64,000 nt of DNA from assembly GCA_030018695.1 (NCBI GenBank), contig JASEHI010000001.1, positions 60,391-124,390 on the forward strand, read 5' to 3'. Every line of letters begins with the position of its first letter. Within the stretch, counting starts at the first letter, position 1. Below the pieces are notes generated by a model. It did no database searches. It was not told the DNA's origin and saw only the letters and a program-made list of their open reading frames with translations. The stretch is from Anaerolineales bacterium. GTDB lineage: Bacteria > Chloroflexota > Anaerolineae > Anaerolineales > Villigracilaceae. The position numbers and the translations under genes are program-made. Positions 23,167 to 32,565 of this stretch are shown piece by piece.

Positions 23167-23342
23167 CGTAGCATCTGGAAAATCCGCTAGCTATCGGGCA
23201 AACAAAAGCTGGCCGGTATCTCCGGGTTATTTACATACCCGACTCGGAGGCTGGCAGCGTCTTCGTGATAACCGCGTATGAGCTGCGTGGAAAAGCTCTC
23301 GCCGCGTACCGGCGGCGCAAACACAGGAGAAGAAAAGAATGA
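23167..23342 (+). pseudogene. 5'-truncated BrnT/DUF4258-like toxin gene
   Basis: In one frame the sequence reads HLENPLAIGQTKAGRYLRVI, then YIPDSEAGSVFVITAYELRGKALAAYRRR and stops at 23342 overlapping the next start (ATGA). FVITAYELxGKxLxAYRRR is the typical C-terminal end of RelE-like DUF4258/BrnT toxins. No N-terminal half or start codon is present, so only the last half remains. Its partner gene at 23339 is intact. Confidence 0.6.
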
Positions 23343-23548
23343 AAAACAATCGTTTCCCACCAGGATGGGATGAGGCGCGAGTTAAGCGAGTCCTGGCTCA
23401 CTATGAGACTCAATCCGAGGATGATGCTGCTGTCGAGGACGAAAAAGCATTCAAAGGCAAAACACGCACCGTCATTGAAGTTCCAATCGAACTAATGCCG
23501 GTTATCCGCGAGATCATCGCACAATACGAGGCCGTTGGACGCGCCTGA
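23339..23548 (+). CDS. Small acidic antitoxin-like protein
   Basis: A 69-residue protein, MKNNRFPPGWDEARVKRVLAHYETQSEDDAAVEDEKAF and ending VIEVPIELMPVIREIIAQYEA. This small family is frequently seen directly after BrnT/DUF4258-like toxin genes, which is also the case here (ATGA overlap with the remnant upstream). It is therefore likely the orphaned antitoxin of a decayed module. The biochemical role is not established. Confidence 0.55.
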   Translation: MKNNRFPPGWDEARVKRVLAHYETQSEDDAAVEDEKAFKGKTRTVIEVPIELMPVIREIIAQYEAVGRA

Positions 23549-23564
23549 TGCCCAAAAAGCACCT

Positions 23565-24155
23565 ATGAAAATCGGAGTCCTTGCAATTCAAGGCGATTTC
23601 GCAGAACACATCGCCATGCTCAAGCGCCTGGGCATCGAGACCACCGAAGTGCGCCTGCCCGCGCATCTCGAAGGATTGAGCGGCCTGATCATCCCCGGCG
23701 GCGAATCGACCACCATCGGTAAACTGGCCGCGGACTTCGGCATGATGGAGCCATTGCGTGAATTTGGGAAAAGTCATGCCATCTGGGGCACCTGCGCCGG
23801 GGCGATCTTCCTCTCGAAGGACGCCCGCCGCGCCCAGCCCTTGCTTGGCCTGATGGACATCATCATCCAGCGCAACGCCTTTGGCCGTCAGGTGGCTTCC
23901 TTCGAGGCGGATCTCGACATTCCCGAACTCGGCTCAGGCGGCGCGTACCATGCCGTCTTCATCCGCGCTCCCATCATCGAATCCGTGCAGGGCGATGCCA
24001 GGATTCTTTCAGCCCTTCCCGATGGCCGCATCGTTGCCGCGCTGCAAGGAAAACTGCTCGCCACCTCGTTCCACCCGGAACTGACACAGGACACGCGCTT
24101 TCACGAGTTCTTTCTTGCGGTGGCAGGTTGGCAGGTTGACATGTTGGCAGGTTGA
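23565..24155 (+). CDS. pdxT: Pyridoxal 5'-phosphate synthase glutaminase subunit
   Basis: The start is MKIGVLAIQGDFAEH at 23565; the longer ORF from 23535 is a shadow. The 196-residue class I glutaminase has LIIPGGESTTIGKLAAD, the nucleophile in WGTCAGAIFLSKDA and the His-Glu pair in ATSFHPELTQD. It delivers ammonia to PdxS. The last residues (VAGWQVDMLAG) are encoded by a GGCAGGTTGACATGTT word repeat that also supplies the stop codon, so the natural C-terminus has been replaced or extended. Confidence 0.95.
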   Translation: MKIGVLAIQGDFAEHIAMLKRLGIETTEVRLPAHLEGLSGLIIPGGESTTIGKLAADFGMMEPLREFGKSHAIWGTCAGAIFLSKDARRAQPLLGLMDIIIQRNAFGRQVASFEADLDIPELGSGGAYHAVFIRAPIIESVQGDARILSALPDGRIVAALQGKLLATSFHPELTQDTRFHEFFLAVAGWQVDMLAG

Positions 24156-24190
24156 CATGTTGGCAAGTTGGCAGGTTGGCAGGTTGCATC
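24118..24190. repeat. GTTGGCAG / GTTGACAT word repeat at the pdxT end
   Basis: About eight imperfect copies of an 8-11 bp word (TTGGCAGGTTGACATG) span the last pdxT codons and the following gap. The same words recur at 5909-5940, 45363-45425 and 63580-63630. Confidence 0.8.
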
Positions 24191-24262
24191 CAACCAGAAT
24201 CCATGCGAACCCGTAAACCCGAAAACATGCTAACTTGAAAACGTGCAAACCTGAAAACGCCA

Positions 24263-25198
24263 ATGACGATAAGATCACTCGACCTCCTCGACCTGCCCTC
24301 CCTCGCCCGCTACAGTCGAGACGTGCTACCCCTCGACAGCGCGCGGATGTTGACGCGCGGCAATCCGCTCGGCGCGGCGGCACTGCTTTCGTACCTGAAC
24401 CCGCGCCGCCATATCTACACCGCCGTCAGCACGGATGGCGCCGTCTCCTTCATTGGGCAGGTTGCCCAGCAATACGGCGAGACCTTTGCCCGGCTCTCTT
24501 TTCTGGCTCCCAGCGCGGCGCTCGACGGGGGCGAGATCGCCCTGCTCGACCATCTCGCCGCGCAAGCCGGAGAGTGGGGCGCGCTGCACTTGCTGGCCGA
24601 AGTGGACGAGCAGTGCATGGTTTTTAAGTCGCTGCGTAAATCCGGTTTCTCGATGTACGCCTGGCAGAGGGTCTGGAAATTGGCCGAACTGCCTCCCCAT
24701 CAAAATGTCCCCGCCTGGCAGGAAACTGTTTCGAGCGACCTCATTGCCATCCAAAGCATGCACAGCCAGATCGTCCCGGCCCTGATCCATCCGGTGGATT
24801 CTGCCCCGCGCAAACCAGGCGGCTTGGTTTGCAAAACGAAGGGTGAGATGAAAGCCTACATCAGCCTGGATAGCGGCCCGGCGGGGATCTGGCTGCAACC
24901 GCTGGTGCACCCTGATTCGGATTGCGTGCCGGAAAAATTCTCAGCCCTGCTGGATGATATCCCGCTGCGCGCCGGACGCCCGGTTTATGTCTGTGTGCGC
25001 TCGTACCAGGCCTGGTTGGAATCGGCGCTCGAAGGCTTGGGCGCGGAAGCCGGCCCGCGTCAGGCTGTGATGGTCAAGCGGCTGGCAAAAATGCAGAAGG
25101 TCGAGGAAAAAATCTCGGTCATGGAAAAAGCCCTCAAGCCCGCCGCGCCGATTGCAAGTTTGAAGGAAATGTTGTATAGTGGCAAAGAGAAGAAATGA
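24263..25198 (+). CDS. GNAT-like hypothetical protein
   Basis: A 311-residue soluble protein. The N-terminal third (MTIRSLDLLDLPSLARYSRD, then ARLSFLAPSAALDGGEIALLDHLAAQAGEWGALHLLAEVDE) looks like a GNAT acyltransferase fold, including a strand-helix layout and CMVFKSLRKSGFSMYAWQRVW like the end of such a domain. The C-terminal half may be a second degenerate copy. The acetyl-CoA pyrophosphate loop is not clear, so enzymatic activity is uncertain. No function is assigned by its neighbours. Confidence 0.55.
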   Translation: MTIRSLDLLDLPSLARYSRDVLPLDSARMLTRGNPLGAAALLSYLNPRRHIYTAVSTDGAVSFIGQVAQQYGETFARLSFLAPSAALDGGEIALLDHLAAQAGEWGALHLLAEVDEQCMVFKSLRKSGFSMYAWQRVWKLAELPPHQNVPAWQETVSSDLIAIQSMHSQIVPALIHPVDSAPRKPGGLVCKTKGEMKAYISLDSGPAGIWLQPLVHPDSDCVPEKFSALLDDIPLRAGRPVYVCVRSYQAWLESALEGLGAEAGPRQAVMVKRLAKMQKVEEKISVMEKALKPAAPIASLKEMLYSGKEKK

Positions 25199-25248
25199 GA
25201 AACGGTGATCCAGATAGAAAGTCATTTTCGTGTGACAGGCGTGATACA

Positions 25249-25464
25249 ATGAATGAGATGAGTCCTAAAATTTTTATACGCAGAGGCAAAATCCAGGAAA
25301 TGGACAGGTCTTTCGACCTGGAATTCTGGCAGGCGCAGTCGCCCAAATGCCGCTTCGACGCTGTCTGGGAATTGATCGCCTTCGCCGCACAGGTTAAGGG
25401 GAGAGATGTTCGTCAACTCCGACTTCAGCGATCTGTTGAGAATTTTCAACGCCAACCGCGTTAA
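25249..25464 (+). CDS. Small partner protein of nucleotidyltransferase
   Basis: A 71-residue protein (start ATG 25249 or 25258): MNEMSPKIFIRRGKIQEMDRSFDLEFWQAQSPKCRFDAVWELIAFAAQVKG and ending LRLQRSVENFQRQPR. The FDLEFWQAQSPxxRFxAxWE segment is typical of short proteins encoded just before DUF6036-type nucleotidyltransferases. The 59-bp overlap with the next gene suggests coupled expression. By analogy it could be the antitoxin of a nucleotidyltransferase module, but this is inference. Confidence 0.55.
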   Translation: MNEMSPKIFIRRGKIQEMDRSFDLEFWQAQSPKCRFDAVWELIAFAAQVKGRDVRQLRLQRSVENFQRQPR

Positions 25465-25864
25465 GTACTTGGTGATCGGCGGTTATGCAGTTGTCCAGTA
25501 TGCAGAGCCGCGCTACACCAAAGACCTTGACATGTGGATCAGCACAGATATTGCCAATGCCGAGGCAGTCTACAAATCTCTGCGTGAATTTGGCGCGCCT
25601 CTGGAAGGGCTGACCGCCAAAGACTTTTCCGAAGAAGGCTACTTCTTCCAAATGGGGATTCCGCCTGTCCGTGTGGATATCATAATGGGCATCCCCGGAG
25701 CGAACTTCGATGAATCCTGGCAGAGACGAAACGGAGTGGATTTTGACGGCCTGGAGGTGTGTTTCATCTCCAAACAGGATTTGATCGCCGCAAAGCGCGC
25801 CGCCGGACGCCCACAGGATTTGATTGACGCAGACTTGCTCTCAAAGACGGATACTGAATACTGA
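25406..25864 (+). CDS. DUF6036-type nucleotidyltransferase
   Basis: A 152-residue protein of the polymerase-beta nucleotidyltransferase superfamily. VKYLVIGGYAVVQYAEPRYTKDLDMWI carries the GG and the D-x-D metal-binding motif (TKDLDMW), and PPVRVDIIMGI has the third acidic residue. KQDLIAAKRAAGRPQDLIDADLL is the usual end. Such proteins occur in AbiEii-like and related TA modules that modify tRNA or proteins. The final residues SKTDTEY derive from a TACTGA word repeat. Confidence 0.75.
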   Translation: MFVNSDFSDLLRIFNANRVKYLVIGGYAVVQYAEPRYTKDLDMWISTDIANAEAVYKSLREFGAPLEGLTAKDFSEEGYFFQMGIPPVRVDIIMGIPGANFDESWQRRNGVDFDGLEVCFISKQDLIAAKRAAGRPQDLIDADLLSKTDTEY

Positions 25865-25892
25865 TCACTGTTTACTGAAAACTGGTTTTTAT

Positions 25893-27491
<1,599 letters not shown>

Positions 27492-27584
27492 ATTCACCGC
27501 GAAGACGCGACGAACGCGAAGATTATTTGTTTTCTCTTCGCGCCCTTCGCTTCTTCGCGGTTAAGAGATGACGGGCGGGAAATT

Positions 27585-28193
27585 ATGTTCATCACCCTCG
27601 AGGGCCCCGAAGGCTCCGGCAAGACCTCGCACCTGAAACCCCTAGCCGAATGGCTCGCGGGACAGGGCTACCGCGTCCACACGGCGCGCGAGCCGGGCGG
27701 CACATCCATCAGCGAACAAATCCGCGCCGTGATCCACGATTTGAAGAATACCGAGATGCACCCGCGCGCCGAGACCCTGCTCTACCAGGCGGCGCGGGCG
27801 CAGATTGTGGAGCAGGTCATCCGCCCGAAACTGGCCGAGGGCTTCATTGTGCTCTGCGACCGCTACGCCGATTCGACGCTGGCCTACCAGGGCTACGGCC
27901 ACCAGCAGGATTTGGAGCAGGTGCGCGCCCTCATCCGCTATGCCACCGGCGGGTTGATTCCCGATTTGACGATTTTGCTGGATGTGGATGTGGAAGTGGG
28001 GTTAAAACGTAAAACGAAAAACGTAAGCGAGTGGAACCGCCTGGATGCGTATACGCTCGAATTCCATCAGCGGGTACGCACTGGATACCTGGAGATGGCG
28101 AAGCAGGAGCCGGGGAGGTGGGCGGTGGTGGCTGCGAGTCAAGGGTGGGAGGATGTGCAGGCAGACCTCCGCGCCAGGATTCTAAGCGTTTAG
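27585..28193 (+). CDS. tmk: Thymidylate kinase
   Basis: A 202-residue dTMP kinase: P-loop FITLEGPEGSGKTSHLKPLAEWL, DRx-type motif in VLCDRYADSTLAYQGYG, and the lid region WNRLDAYTLEFHQRVRTGYLEM. It phosphorylates dTMP to dTDP. A short basic stretch, LKRKTKNVSE, is encoded by AAAACGTAAAACGAAAAACG, the same word as the tandem repeat at 12290, placed in the lid loop. A spacer with CGCGAAGACGCGACGAACG-type words separates it from the R3H ATPase gene. Confidence 0.93.
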   Translation: MFITLEGPEGSGKTSHLKPLAEWLAGQGYRVHTAREPGGTSISEQIRAVIHDLKNTEMHPRAETLLYQAARAQIVEQVIRPKLAEGFIVLCDRYADSTLAYQGYGHQQDLEQVRALIRYATGGLIPDLTILLDVDVEVGLKRKTKNVSEWNRLDAYTLEFHQRVRTGYLEMAKQEPGRWAVVAASQGWEDVQADLRARILSV

Positions 28194-28229
28194 AGGTTGA
28201 GAGCGTACCCCGAATACGTGAGAAGCATC

Positions 28230-28258
28230 TTGCGCACAGGTGAGGATTGTTGTATATT
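28230..28258 (+). promoter_or_regulatory. Promoter of mazEF module 1
   Basis: TTGCGC (28230-28235) and TATATT (28253-28258) are separated by 17 bp, placed 37 bp before the antitoxin start. Confidence 0.55.
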
Positions 28259-28295
28259 AAGTTCACCCTGACCAACAACAGGTAAACAGGTGCCT

Positions 28296-28532
28296 ATGAC
28301 CACAGAGATTTTTATACCCCATCCCCTCACCAGGGCAGCAGAACGGCTGGCGCGGCGGTTGGGCATTTCATTGAACGAGTTATACACGGCTGCGCTCAAT
28401 GCCTACGTCACCGAGCATCAAGAAGGCGAAGTGACCGAAATGCTCAACCAGCTCTACGATGCAGAAACATCTGCCATGGAACCAGCAATGATCCAACTCC
28501 AGGTAAATGCCTTGGGCGGTGAAACTTGGTAA
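28296..28532 (+). CDS. MazE-like RHH antitoxin
   Basis: A 78-residue protein (ATG 28296, or GTG 28290). MTTEIFIPHPLTRAAERLARRLGISLNELYTAALNAYVTEH is a ribbon-helix-helix DNA-binding domain. The C-terminus is acidic with a hydrophobic tail (LQVNALGGETW), the usual MazF-binding segment. It overlaps the toxin gene by 7 bp. It presumably represses the promoter at 28230-28258. Confidence 0.75.
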   Translation: MTTEIFIPHPLTRAAERLARRLGISLNELYTAALNAYVTEHQEGEVTEMLNQLYDAETSAMEPAMIQLQVNALGGETW

Positions 28533-28870
28533 TCCGGCGCGGGGAAATATGGTGGGCATCACTGCCCGACCCGGCTGGATCTGAGCCTGGCTATCGCAGG
28601 CCGGTGCTGATCATCCAATCCGACGACTTTAACCGCAGCCGGATTGCGACGATTATCGCGGCTGTTATCACATCGAATATCCGCCTGGCACAAGCGCCCG
28701 GTAATGTATTGTTGCCAGCCAAATCTTCCGGTTTGCTGAAAGATTCCGTGATCAATGTCTCGCAGGTTGTCACCATTGACAAATCTTTCTTGACCGAACG
28801 AGTCGGAGCAATCTCCTCTCATTTGCTCGAGCAGGTTGAAGAAGGATTGCGTCTGTCGTTATCGCTTTAG
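28526..28870 (+). CDS. MazF/PemK-type mRNA interferase 1
   Basis: A 114-residue toxin starting with TTG at 28526: VIRRGEIWWASLPDPAGSEPGYRRPVLIIQSDDFNRS, including the G-x-E-x-RP pattern and the conserved Arg of the active site. VINVSQVVTIDKSFLTERVGAIS is the MazF beta-strand with Ser/Thr. It cleaves RNA at specific short sequences. Full length; the module appears intact. A second, distinct MazEF pair is at 61397-62007. Confidence 0.88.
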   Translation: MVIRRGEIWWASLPDPAGSEPGYRRPVLIIQSDDFNRSRIATIIAAVITSNIRLAQAPGNVLLPAKSSGLLKDSVINVSQVVTIDKSFLTERVGAISSHLLEQVEEGLRLSLSL

Positions 28871-28881
28871 GTCATGCAGCT

Positions 28882-29742
28882 GTGAACAAAAGCGGCATCT
28901 TGAAGACTGTGGGCATTATCCTTCTGGTAATCGCTGCCTTCGCCGGCGGCTTTACCCTACGCGGCTTGATGTTGAAAACAACGCCCGTGCCAGAGGTTGA
29001 GGCGACCGCGACGCCCTATGCAACCGTGACGCCAGCCGGGCCGACCGCGACGCCGACAATGGATGCCTCCGGCTGCGTGGCCCAGACCAGCGAGGCAAAA
29101 TTCTTCTGCGACACGGTTCTTGCGACAGAGTCGGAACTCTACCAGTCTGCCCTTGACATTGGCGGGGTGAATGTCCCGCAAACACTCGCAGGCATAGTTG
29201 ACGCCCACCCGGAGGTCTTTTCCGAACTCGGCGCGAAGAACGAGACGTATGCAAGGTCAATGCTGCATATCGGGGTGGGCGTGCAGGACGCGGCGACGTA
29301 TGAAACACACGATTTTTTTACTGATCCATCTAAAGCAACATCGCAGCCGGTTGAAGGCGTTGGCATAACTGATTTTTCTCTTCTCGGTGGGCCGGAGTTC
29401 CTTGACGCTGCGACAAAGGGATATGCGTACTGGTTTTTTGACAATACCAATACAAGGAACTTTTTTTGGGGCTCTGGAATCTGAAAACACAACCGCTTTC
29501 ATTTTGTCTTTGACCCGTCCGACCCAAAGAACCCCGCGGGTTTTGAATGGAAGCCAGGCATGGTTGATCCGATTGCAGCCAAATCCATCGGGCTGAACAT
29601 ACCAGATAAAGGGATGCAGTACATCCCGACAGATGACGTGGAAAGATATCTGACCCAGCGGGCGATACCAAACGTGATTTTCACTAACAACTTTTGCCCT
29701 CCATACTCAGACAACGAAACGTTCCGACCCAAAGCATGGTAA
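28882..29742 (+). pseudogene. Membrane-anchored protein gene interrupted by one in-frame TGA
   Basis: The first ORF (28882-29484, 200 residues) has a signal anchor (ILKTVGIILLVIAAFAGGFTLRGL), a Thr/Pro linker (TATPYATVTPAGPTATPT) and a domain ending YWFFDNTNTRNFFWGSGI. A TGA follows. The same frame continues without another stop to 29742: KHNRFHFVFDPSDPKNPAGFEWKPGMVDP and NVIFTNNFCPPYSDNETFRPKAW. The two parts clearly form one protein of about 286 residues. Either a nonsense mutation or a sequencing error separates them; function unknown. Confidence 0.65.
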
Positions 29743-29745
29743 CGA

Positions 29746-29776
29746 AAACGCGTGAGCCTCGCACCCACGCGCTTTA
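29746..29776 (+). terminator. Terminator-like hairpin, left copy
   Basis: AAAACGCGTGAGCCTCGCACCCACGCGCTTT contains CGCGTG and CACGCG arms followed by CTTTATTT. An almost identical copy lies after higA (30450-30479), so the HigBA module is bracketed by two copies. Confidence 0.65.
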
Positions 29777-29782
29777 TTTCGC

Positions 29783-29811
29783 TTGAAATAGCATACGTTC
29801 CGTGTTATCAT
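29783..29811 (+). promoter_or_regulatory. Promoter of higBA
   Basis: TTGAAA (29783-29788) and TATCAT (29806-29811) are 17 bp apart, directly upstream of the toxin start at 29818. Confidence 0.65.
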
Positions 29812-29817
29812 ATATCC

Positions 29818-30126
29818 ATGATACAGTCCCTCAAGAATACTGGCACAGAAGACATATTCAACGGCGTCAACAGCGCCGCCGCGCGAAGGACGTGTCCCGA
29901 AAATCTATGGAGAATTGCTGCCCGCAAACTCGACCAACTCGACTCGGTCACAGCATTGCAAGAGTTACGAATCCCGCCCGGAAATCAGCTCGAAGCTCTG
30001 TCCGGTGACCGGAAAGGTCAGCACAGTGTTCGTGTCAATGCTCAATATCGCATCTGTTTCACGTGGACAGAGCAAGGCCCCGGCCAGGCAGAAATTGTAG
30101 ACTACCACCAGGAGAACCAATCATGA
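29818..30126 (+). CDS. higB: HigB-type RelE-superfamily toxin
   Basis: The start MIQSLKNTGTEDIFNGVNSAAARRTCPENLW at 29818 matches HigB length and fits the promoter; the ORF to 29752 is too long. The 102-residue toxin has KLDQLDSVTALQELRIPPGNQLEALSGDRKGQHSVRVNAQYRICFTW and EIVDYH, the complete HigB core with its catalytic His/Arg residues. It degrades translated mRNA on the ribosome. Toxin precedes antitoxin with an ATGA overlap, as usual for HigBA. Confidence 0.93.
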   Translation: MIQSLKNTGTEDIFNGVNSAAARRTCPENLWRIAARKLDQLDSVTALQELRIPPGNQLEALSGDRKGQHSVRVNAQYRICFTWTEQGPGQAEIVDYHQENQS

Positions 30127-30443
30127 TCCGCGTGCCAACCTCCCGCACCCCCACTCACCCCGGCGAAATGTTGCTCGAGGAGTTCCTCGTCCCGATGGGC
30201 ATCACCCAGCGCGAACTGGCGGATGCCATCCATGTTCCGTATCAGCGCGTCAACGACCTTGTCAATGGGCGTCGGGGCGTTACGACCAGCACCGCACTGC
30301 GCCTGTCAAAATACTTTGGTACCTCGCCTGATTTTTGGATGAACCTGCAACTACGTTGGGATTTGTATTTCGCGCAGCAGGGCGAGTCGCCCATCCTGGA
30401 AACGATTCAACCGCGCGTGCCCGCCACATCAATAGCCGCGTAG
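30123..30443 (+). CDS. higA: HigA-type HTH antitoxin
   Basis: A 106-residue Xre-family protein starting at 30123: RTPTHPGEMLLEEFLVPMGITQRELADAIHVPYQRVNDLVNGRRGVTTSTALRLSKYFGTSPDFWMNLQLRWDL, the complete HigA helix-turn-helix and dimerisation signature. It neutralises HigB and represses the promoter at 29783-29811. Overlaps higB by 4 bp. Complete and probably active. Confidence 0.93.
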   Translation: MIRVPTSRTPTHPGEMLLEEFLVPMGITQRELADAIHVPYQRVNDLVNGRRGVTTSTALRLSKYFGTSPDFWMNLQLRWDLYFAQQGESPILETIQPRVPATSIAA

Positions 30444-30449
30444 AAGGAT

Positions 30450-30479
30450 AAAACGCGTGAGCCTCGCCGCCCACGCGTT
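30450..30479 (+). repeat. Terminator-like hairpin, right copy
   Basis: AAAACGCGTGAGCCTCGCCG followed by CCCACGCGTT, almost identical to 29746-29776. The two copies flank higBA in direct orientation. Confidence 0.7.
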
Positions 30480-30483
30480 CCTC

Positions 30484-30533
30484 TCTCACCGATCACTGTT
30501 CACTCATCACTCATCACTCATCACTCATCACTC
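30484..30533. repeat. ACTCATC heptamer tandem repeat
   Basis: GATCACTGTTCACTCATCAC and further ACTCATC units. On the minus strand it provides the stop codon of the FmdB-like gene. Confidence 0.75.
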
Positions 30534-30938
30534 AAACCCCATCCCCATATCCGCGCCGCCCATACCTTCGCCCCCTAAATCAGGGATTTCCTTCTCGATC
30601 TCCTCCGGGCTTTGACCCTTCTCCAGGCGGTCTATCACTTCATCAAACTCAGGCGGCATTTCCTCGCCCAATTCTTTCCCCATTTTTCGCATCATGCGTC
30701 CCATCGCCTGCGGATCGTTCTCCAGCCCGGCCAGCGCGGAGGGATCGGAGAAGTCGCCGGCCAGATCGTCCATGCGGCTCTCCTCGGATTTAGCCACGCG
30801 CACGCGCGGCACGCGCCGGCGGACGTGGTCGCTCAGACAGTGGGAACAGGCGACGGGTCGCGCGCCGTATTCGCTGTAGGAAAGGTAAATCTCAAAGCGT
30901 TTGTGACAGTCGAGGCAGATATAATCATATATTGGCAT
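30528..30938 (-). CDS. FmdB-family zinc ribbon regulatory protein
   Basis: A 136-residue protein beginning MPIYDYICLDCHKRFEIYLSYSEYGARPVACSHCLSDHVRRRVPRV, the FmdB zinc ribbon with two Cys-x2-Cys pairs. Unlike the 60-80 residue norm, it has a long acidic/Met-rich tail (NDPQAMGRMMRKMGKELGEEMPPEFDEVIDRLEKGQSPEEIE) ending GGADMGMGFE, a form common in Chloroflexota. Proposed roles include transcription or ribosome-associated functions, not established. Its stop lies in the ACTCATC repeat. Confidence 0.8.
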   Translation of the reverse strand: MPIYDYICLDCHKRFEIYLSYSEYGARPVACSHCLSDHVRRRVPRVRVAKSEESRMDDLAGDFSDPSALAGLENDPQAMGRMMRKMGKELGEEMPPEFDEVIDRLEKGQSPEEIEKEIPDLGGEGMGGADMGMGFE

Positions 30939-31083
30939 ACCCCTATTTTAACGCGAATGGCGCGAATGAGCAAATTTCGCGAATGCTTTTAAAAATTGAA
31001 TTCGCGACATTCGCCTATTCGTGACACATCGTACTCGGAGAGTATTCGCGTTACTCTTTTCCCGTTTCGGGTACAATTGAGAG

Positions 31084-31707
31084 ATGACTTCCGACCCCGA
31101 TTTCAACCTCTTCCATCCCCAGCCGCTGCTGATCGTGCTCTCCGGGCCATCCGGCGCGGGCAAGGACACCGTGCTGCAACGCATGAAGGAGCGCAATATG
31201 CCCTTCCACTTTGTCATCACGGCCACCACCCGCCCAAAGCGCGAGAACGAGGTGCACGGCAAGGATTACTTCTTCGTCTCGAAAGACGAGTTCGCCCGCA
31301 TGATCGAAGCCGACGAATTGCTCGAATACGCCATCGTCTATAATGATTACAAGGGCATCCCCAAGCAGCAGGTGCGTGAGGCGCTCGCCTCGGGCCAAGA
31401 CGTGGTCATGCGCATTGATGTGCAAGGCGCGGCCACCATTCGCAAGCTGGCGCCGGAGGCCCTGCTCATTTTCCTGACCACCACGAGCGAGGAGGAAATG
31501 GTCAGCCGGTTGAAAGCGCGCAAATCCGAGAACTCCGCGGGGCTGGCTTTGCGCATCGCCACCGCCCGCCAGGAATTAAAACGCATTGACGAATTCGATT
31601 ACGTCATCGTCAACTCGGATTTTCGCCTGGATGAGGCGGTGGACACGCTGGCTGCCATTATCCAGGCCGAGCATCACCGCGTCAAGCCGCGCAAGGTGAG
31701 TTTGTAA
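31084..31707 (+). CDS. gmk: Guanylate kinase
   Basis: A 207-residue GMP kinase: P-loop LIVLSGPSGAGKDTVLQRMKER, FVITATTRPKRENEVHGKDYFFVSKDEF with the GMP-binding residues, and LDVD-like VVMRIDVQGAATIRKLAPEALLIFL. C-terminal RIATARQELKRIDEFDYVIVN is the usual conserved end. It converts GMP to GDP. The preceding 145 bp is rich in GCGAATG words and shows no ORF. A clear ribosome binding site is not visible. Confidence 0.95.
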   Translation: MTSDPDFNLFHPQPLLIVLSGPSGAGKDTVLQRMKERNMPFHFVITATTRPKRENEVHGKDYFFVSKDEFARMIEADELLEYAIVYNDYKGIPKQQVREALASGQDVVMRIDVQGAATIRKLAPEALLIFLTTTSEEEMVSRLKARKSENSAGLALRIATARQELKRIDEFDYVIVNSDFRLDEAVDTLAAIIQAEHHRVKPRKVSL

Positions 31708-31740
31708 AAGACTTTAACACAAAGGCCACAAAGGAGAACT

Positions 31741-32565
31741 GTGAGTCAATATCCAACCCCAGCGCCATATTCACAACCACCCCAATCCCAGGTTGTGCGC
31801 GTCAATATGCCCAACGTCAAGCCGTATGCTACTTACACCCTGATTGGCCTGACCGTTTTCATCTACCTGCTGCAATTGCTCGGCCCATTCGTGACCAGCA
31901 GCCAATTCCTGTCCGCCCTCGGTATTCATCCCTCTGGATTCCCCTCCCAGGGTTTTGACATCGTTCAGGCTTTCGGCCTCAAATATGGCCCCTGGATCCG
32001 GGCCGGCCAAATCTGGCGGCTCATTACCCCGGTCTTCCTGCACGGTTCGATCCTCCACATCGCTTTCAATATGTACGCCCTGTTCAACTTTGGTCGGGGC
32101 ATCGAAGCGCGCTTCGGACATTTGCGTTTCCTGGCGCTCTATTTTCTAAGCGCATTCGCCGGGAACGTACTCTCGTTCGTGCTGACCCCGGCCGCCTCGC
32201 TGGGCGCCTCGACCGCGGTCTTCGGCCTGTTGGCGGCGGAAGGTACCTTTCTTTTCCAAAATCGCGAGCTGCTGCGTGAGCAGTTCCGTCGCATCATTAC
32301 CAGTATTCTCTACATGGCAGCCATCAACCTGATTTTCGGCTTCACCATTTCCGGCATTGACAACTGGGGACACATCGGCGGCCTGCTGGGCGGCGTGCTC
32401 TTCACCTGGTTCGGCGGCCCGCGCTGGAAGGTGGAGGGTTTCTTCCCGTCCTTGCATGTAGTGGACGAGCGCGATGGTCACGGGCTGCTCGCCGGGACGA
32501 CTGCCGTGCTGCTGTTCTTCATCCCGCTGGCGGCCCTGGGCTGGATCTGGCCGGTGGGCAAGTGA
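31741..32565 (+). CDS. Rhomboid-family intramembrane serine protease
   Basis: GTG start with AAAGGAG upstream. The 274-residue protein has six or seven helices. Catalytic motifs: HGSILHIAFNMYALFNFGRGIEARFG (loop 1), the GxSxxxF motif LGASTAVFGLLAAEG (Ser at about residue 160) and the His in IDNWGHIGGLLGGVLFTWF. The short Pro/Gln-rich N-terminus lies outside the fold. It cleaves single-pass membrane proteins within the bilayer. Overlaps the ydcF-like gene (GTGA) downstream. Confidence 0.9.
   Translation: MSQYPTPAPYSQPPQSQVVRVNMPNVKPYATYTLIGLTVFIYLLQLLGPFVTSSQFLSALGIHPSGFPSQGFDIVQAFGLKYGPWIRAGQIWRLITPVFLHGSILHIAFNMYALFNFGRGIEARFGHLRFLALYFLSAFAGNVLSFVLTPAASLGASTAVFGLLAAEGTFLFQNRELLREQFRRIITSILYMAAINLIFGFTISGIDNWGHIGGLLGGVLFTWFGGPRWKVEGFFPSLHVVDERDGHGLLAGTTAVLLFFIPLAALGWIWPVGK

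Noticed and set aside
24118-24190. Word repeats as CRISPR arrays
   Set aside because: Units are 7-11 bp with no regular spacers, and no cas genes are present; the same holds for 45363-45517 and 30484-30533.
28882-29742. Selenocysteine or TGA recoding to explain in-frame TGA codons
   Set aside because: TGA is the normal stop of many genes here (hicB, dnaN, mntA), and no SECIS-like hairpin is evident after either TGA.
30054-30069. TGTTTCACGTGGACAG inside higB as a fourth parS site
   Set aside because: The right half deviates (GGACAG instead of NAACA), so the 14-bp core is broken; probably a coincidence in coding sequence.
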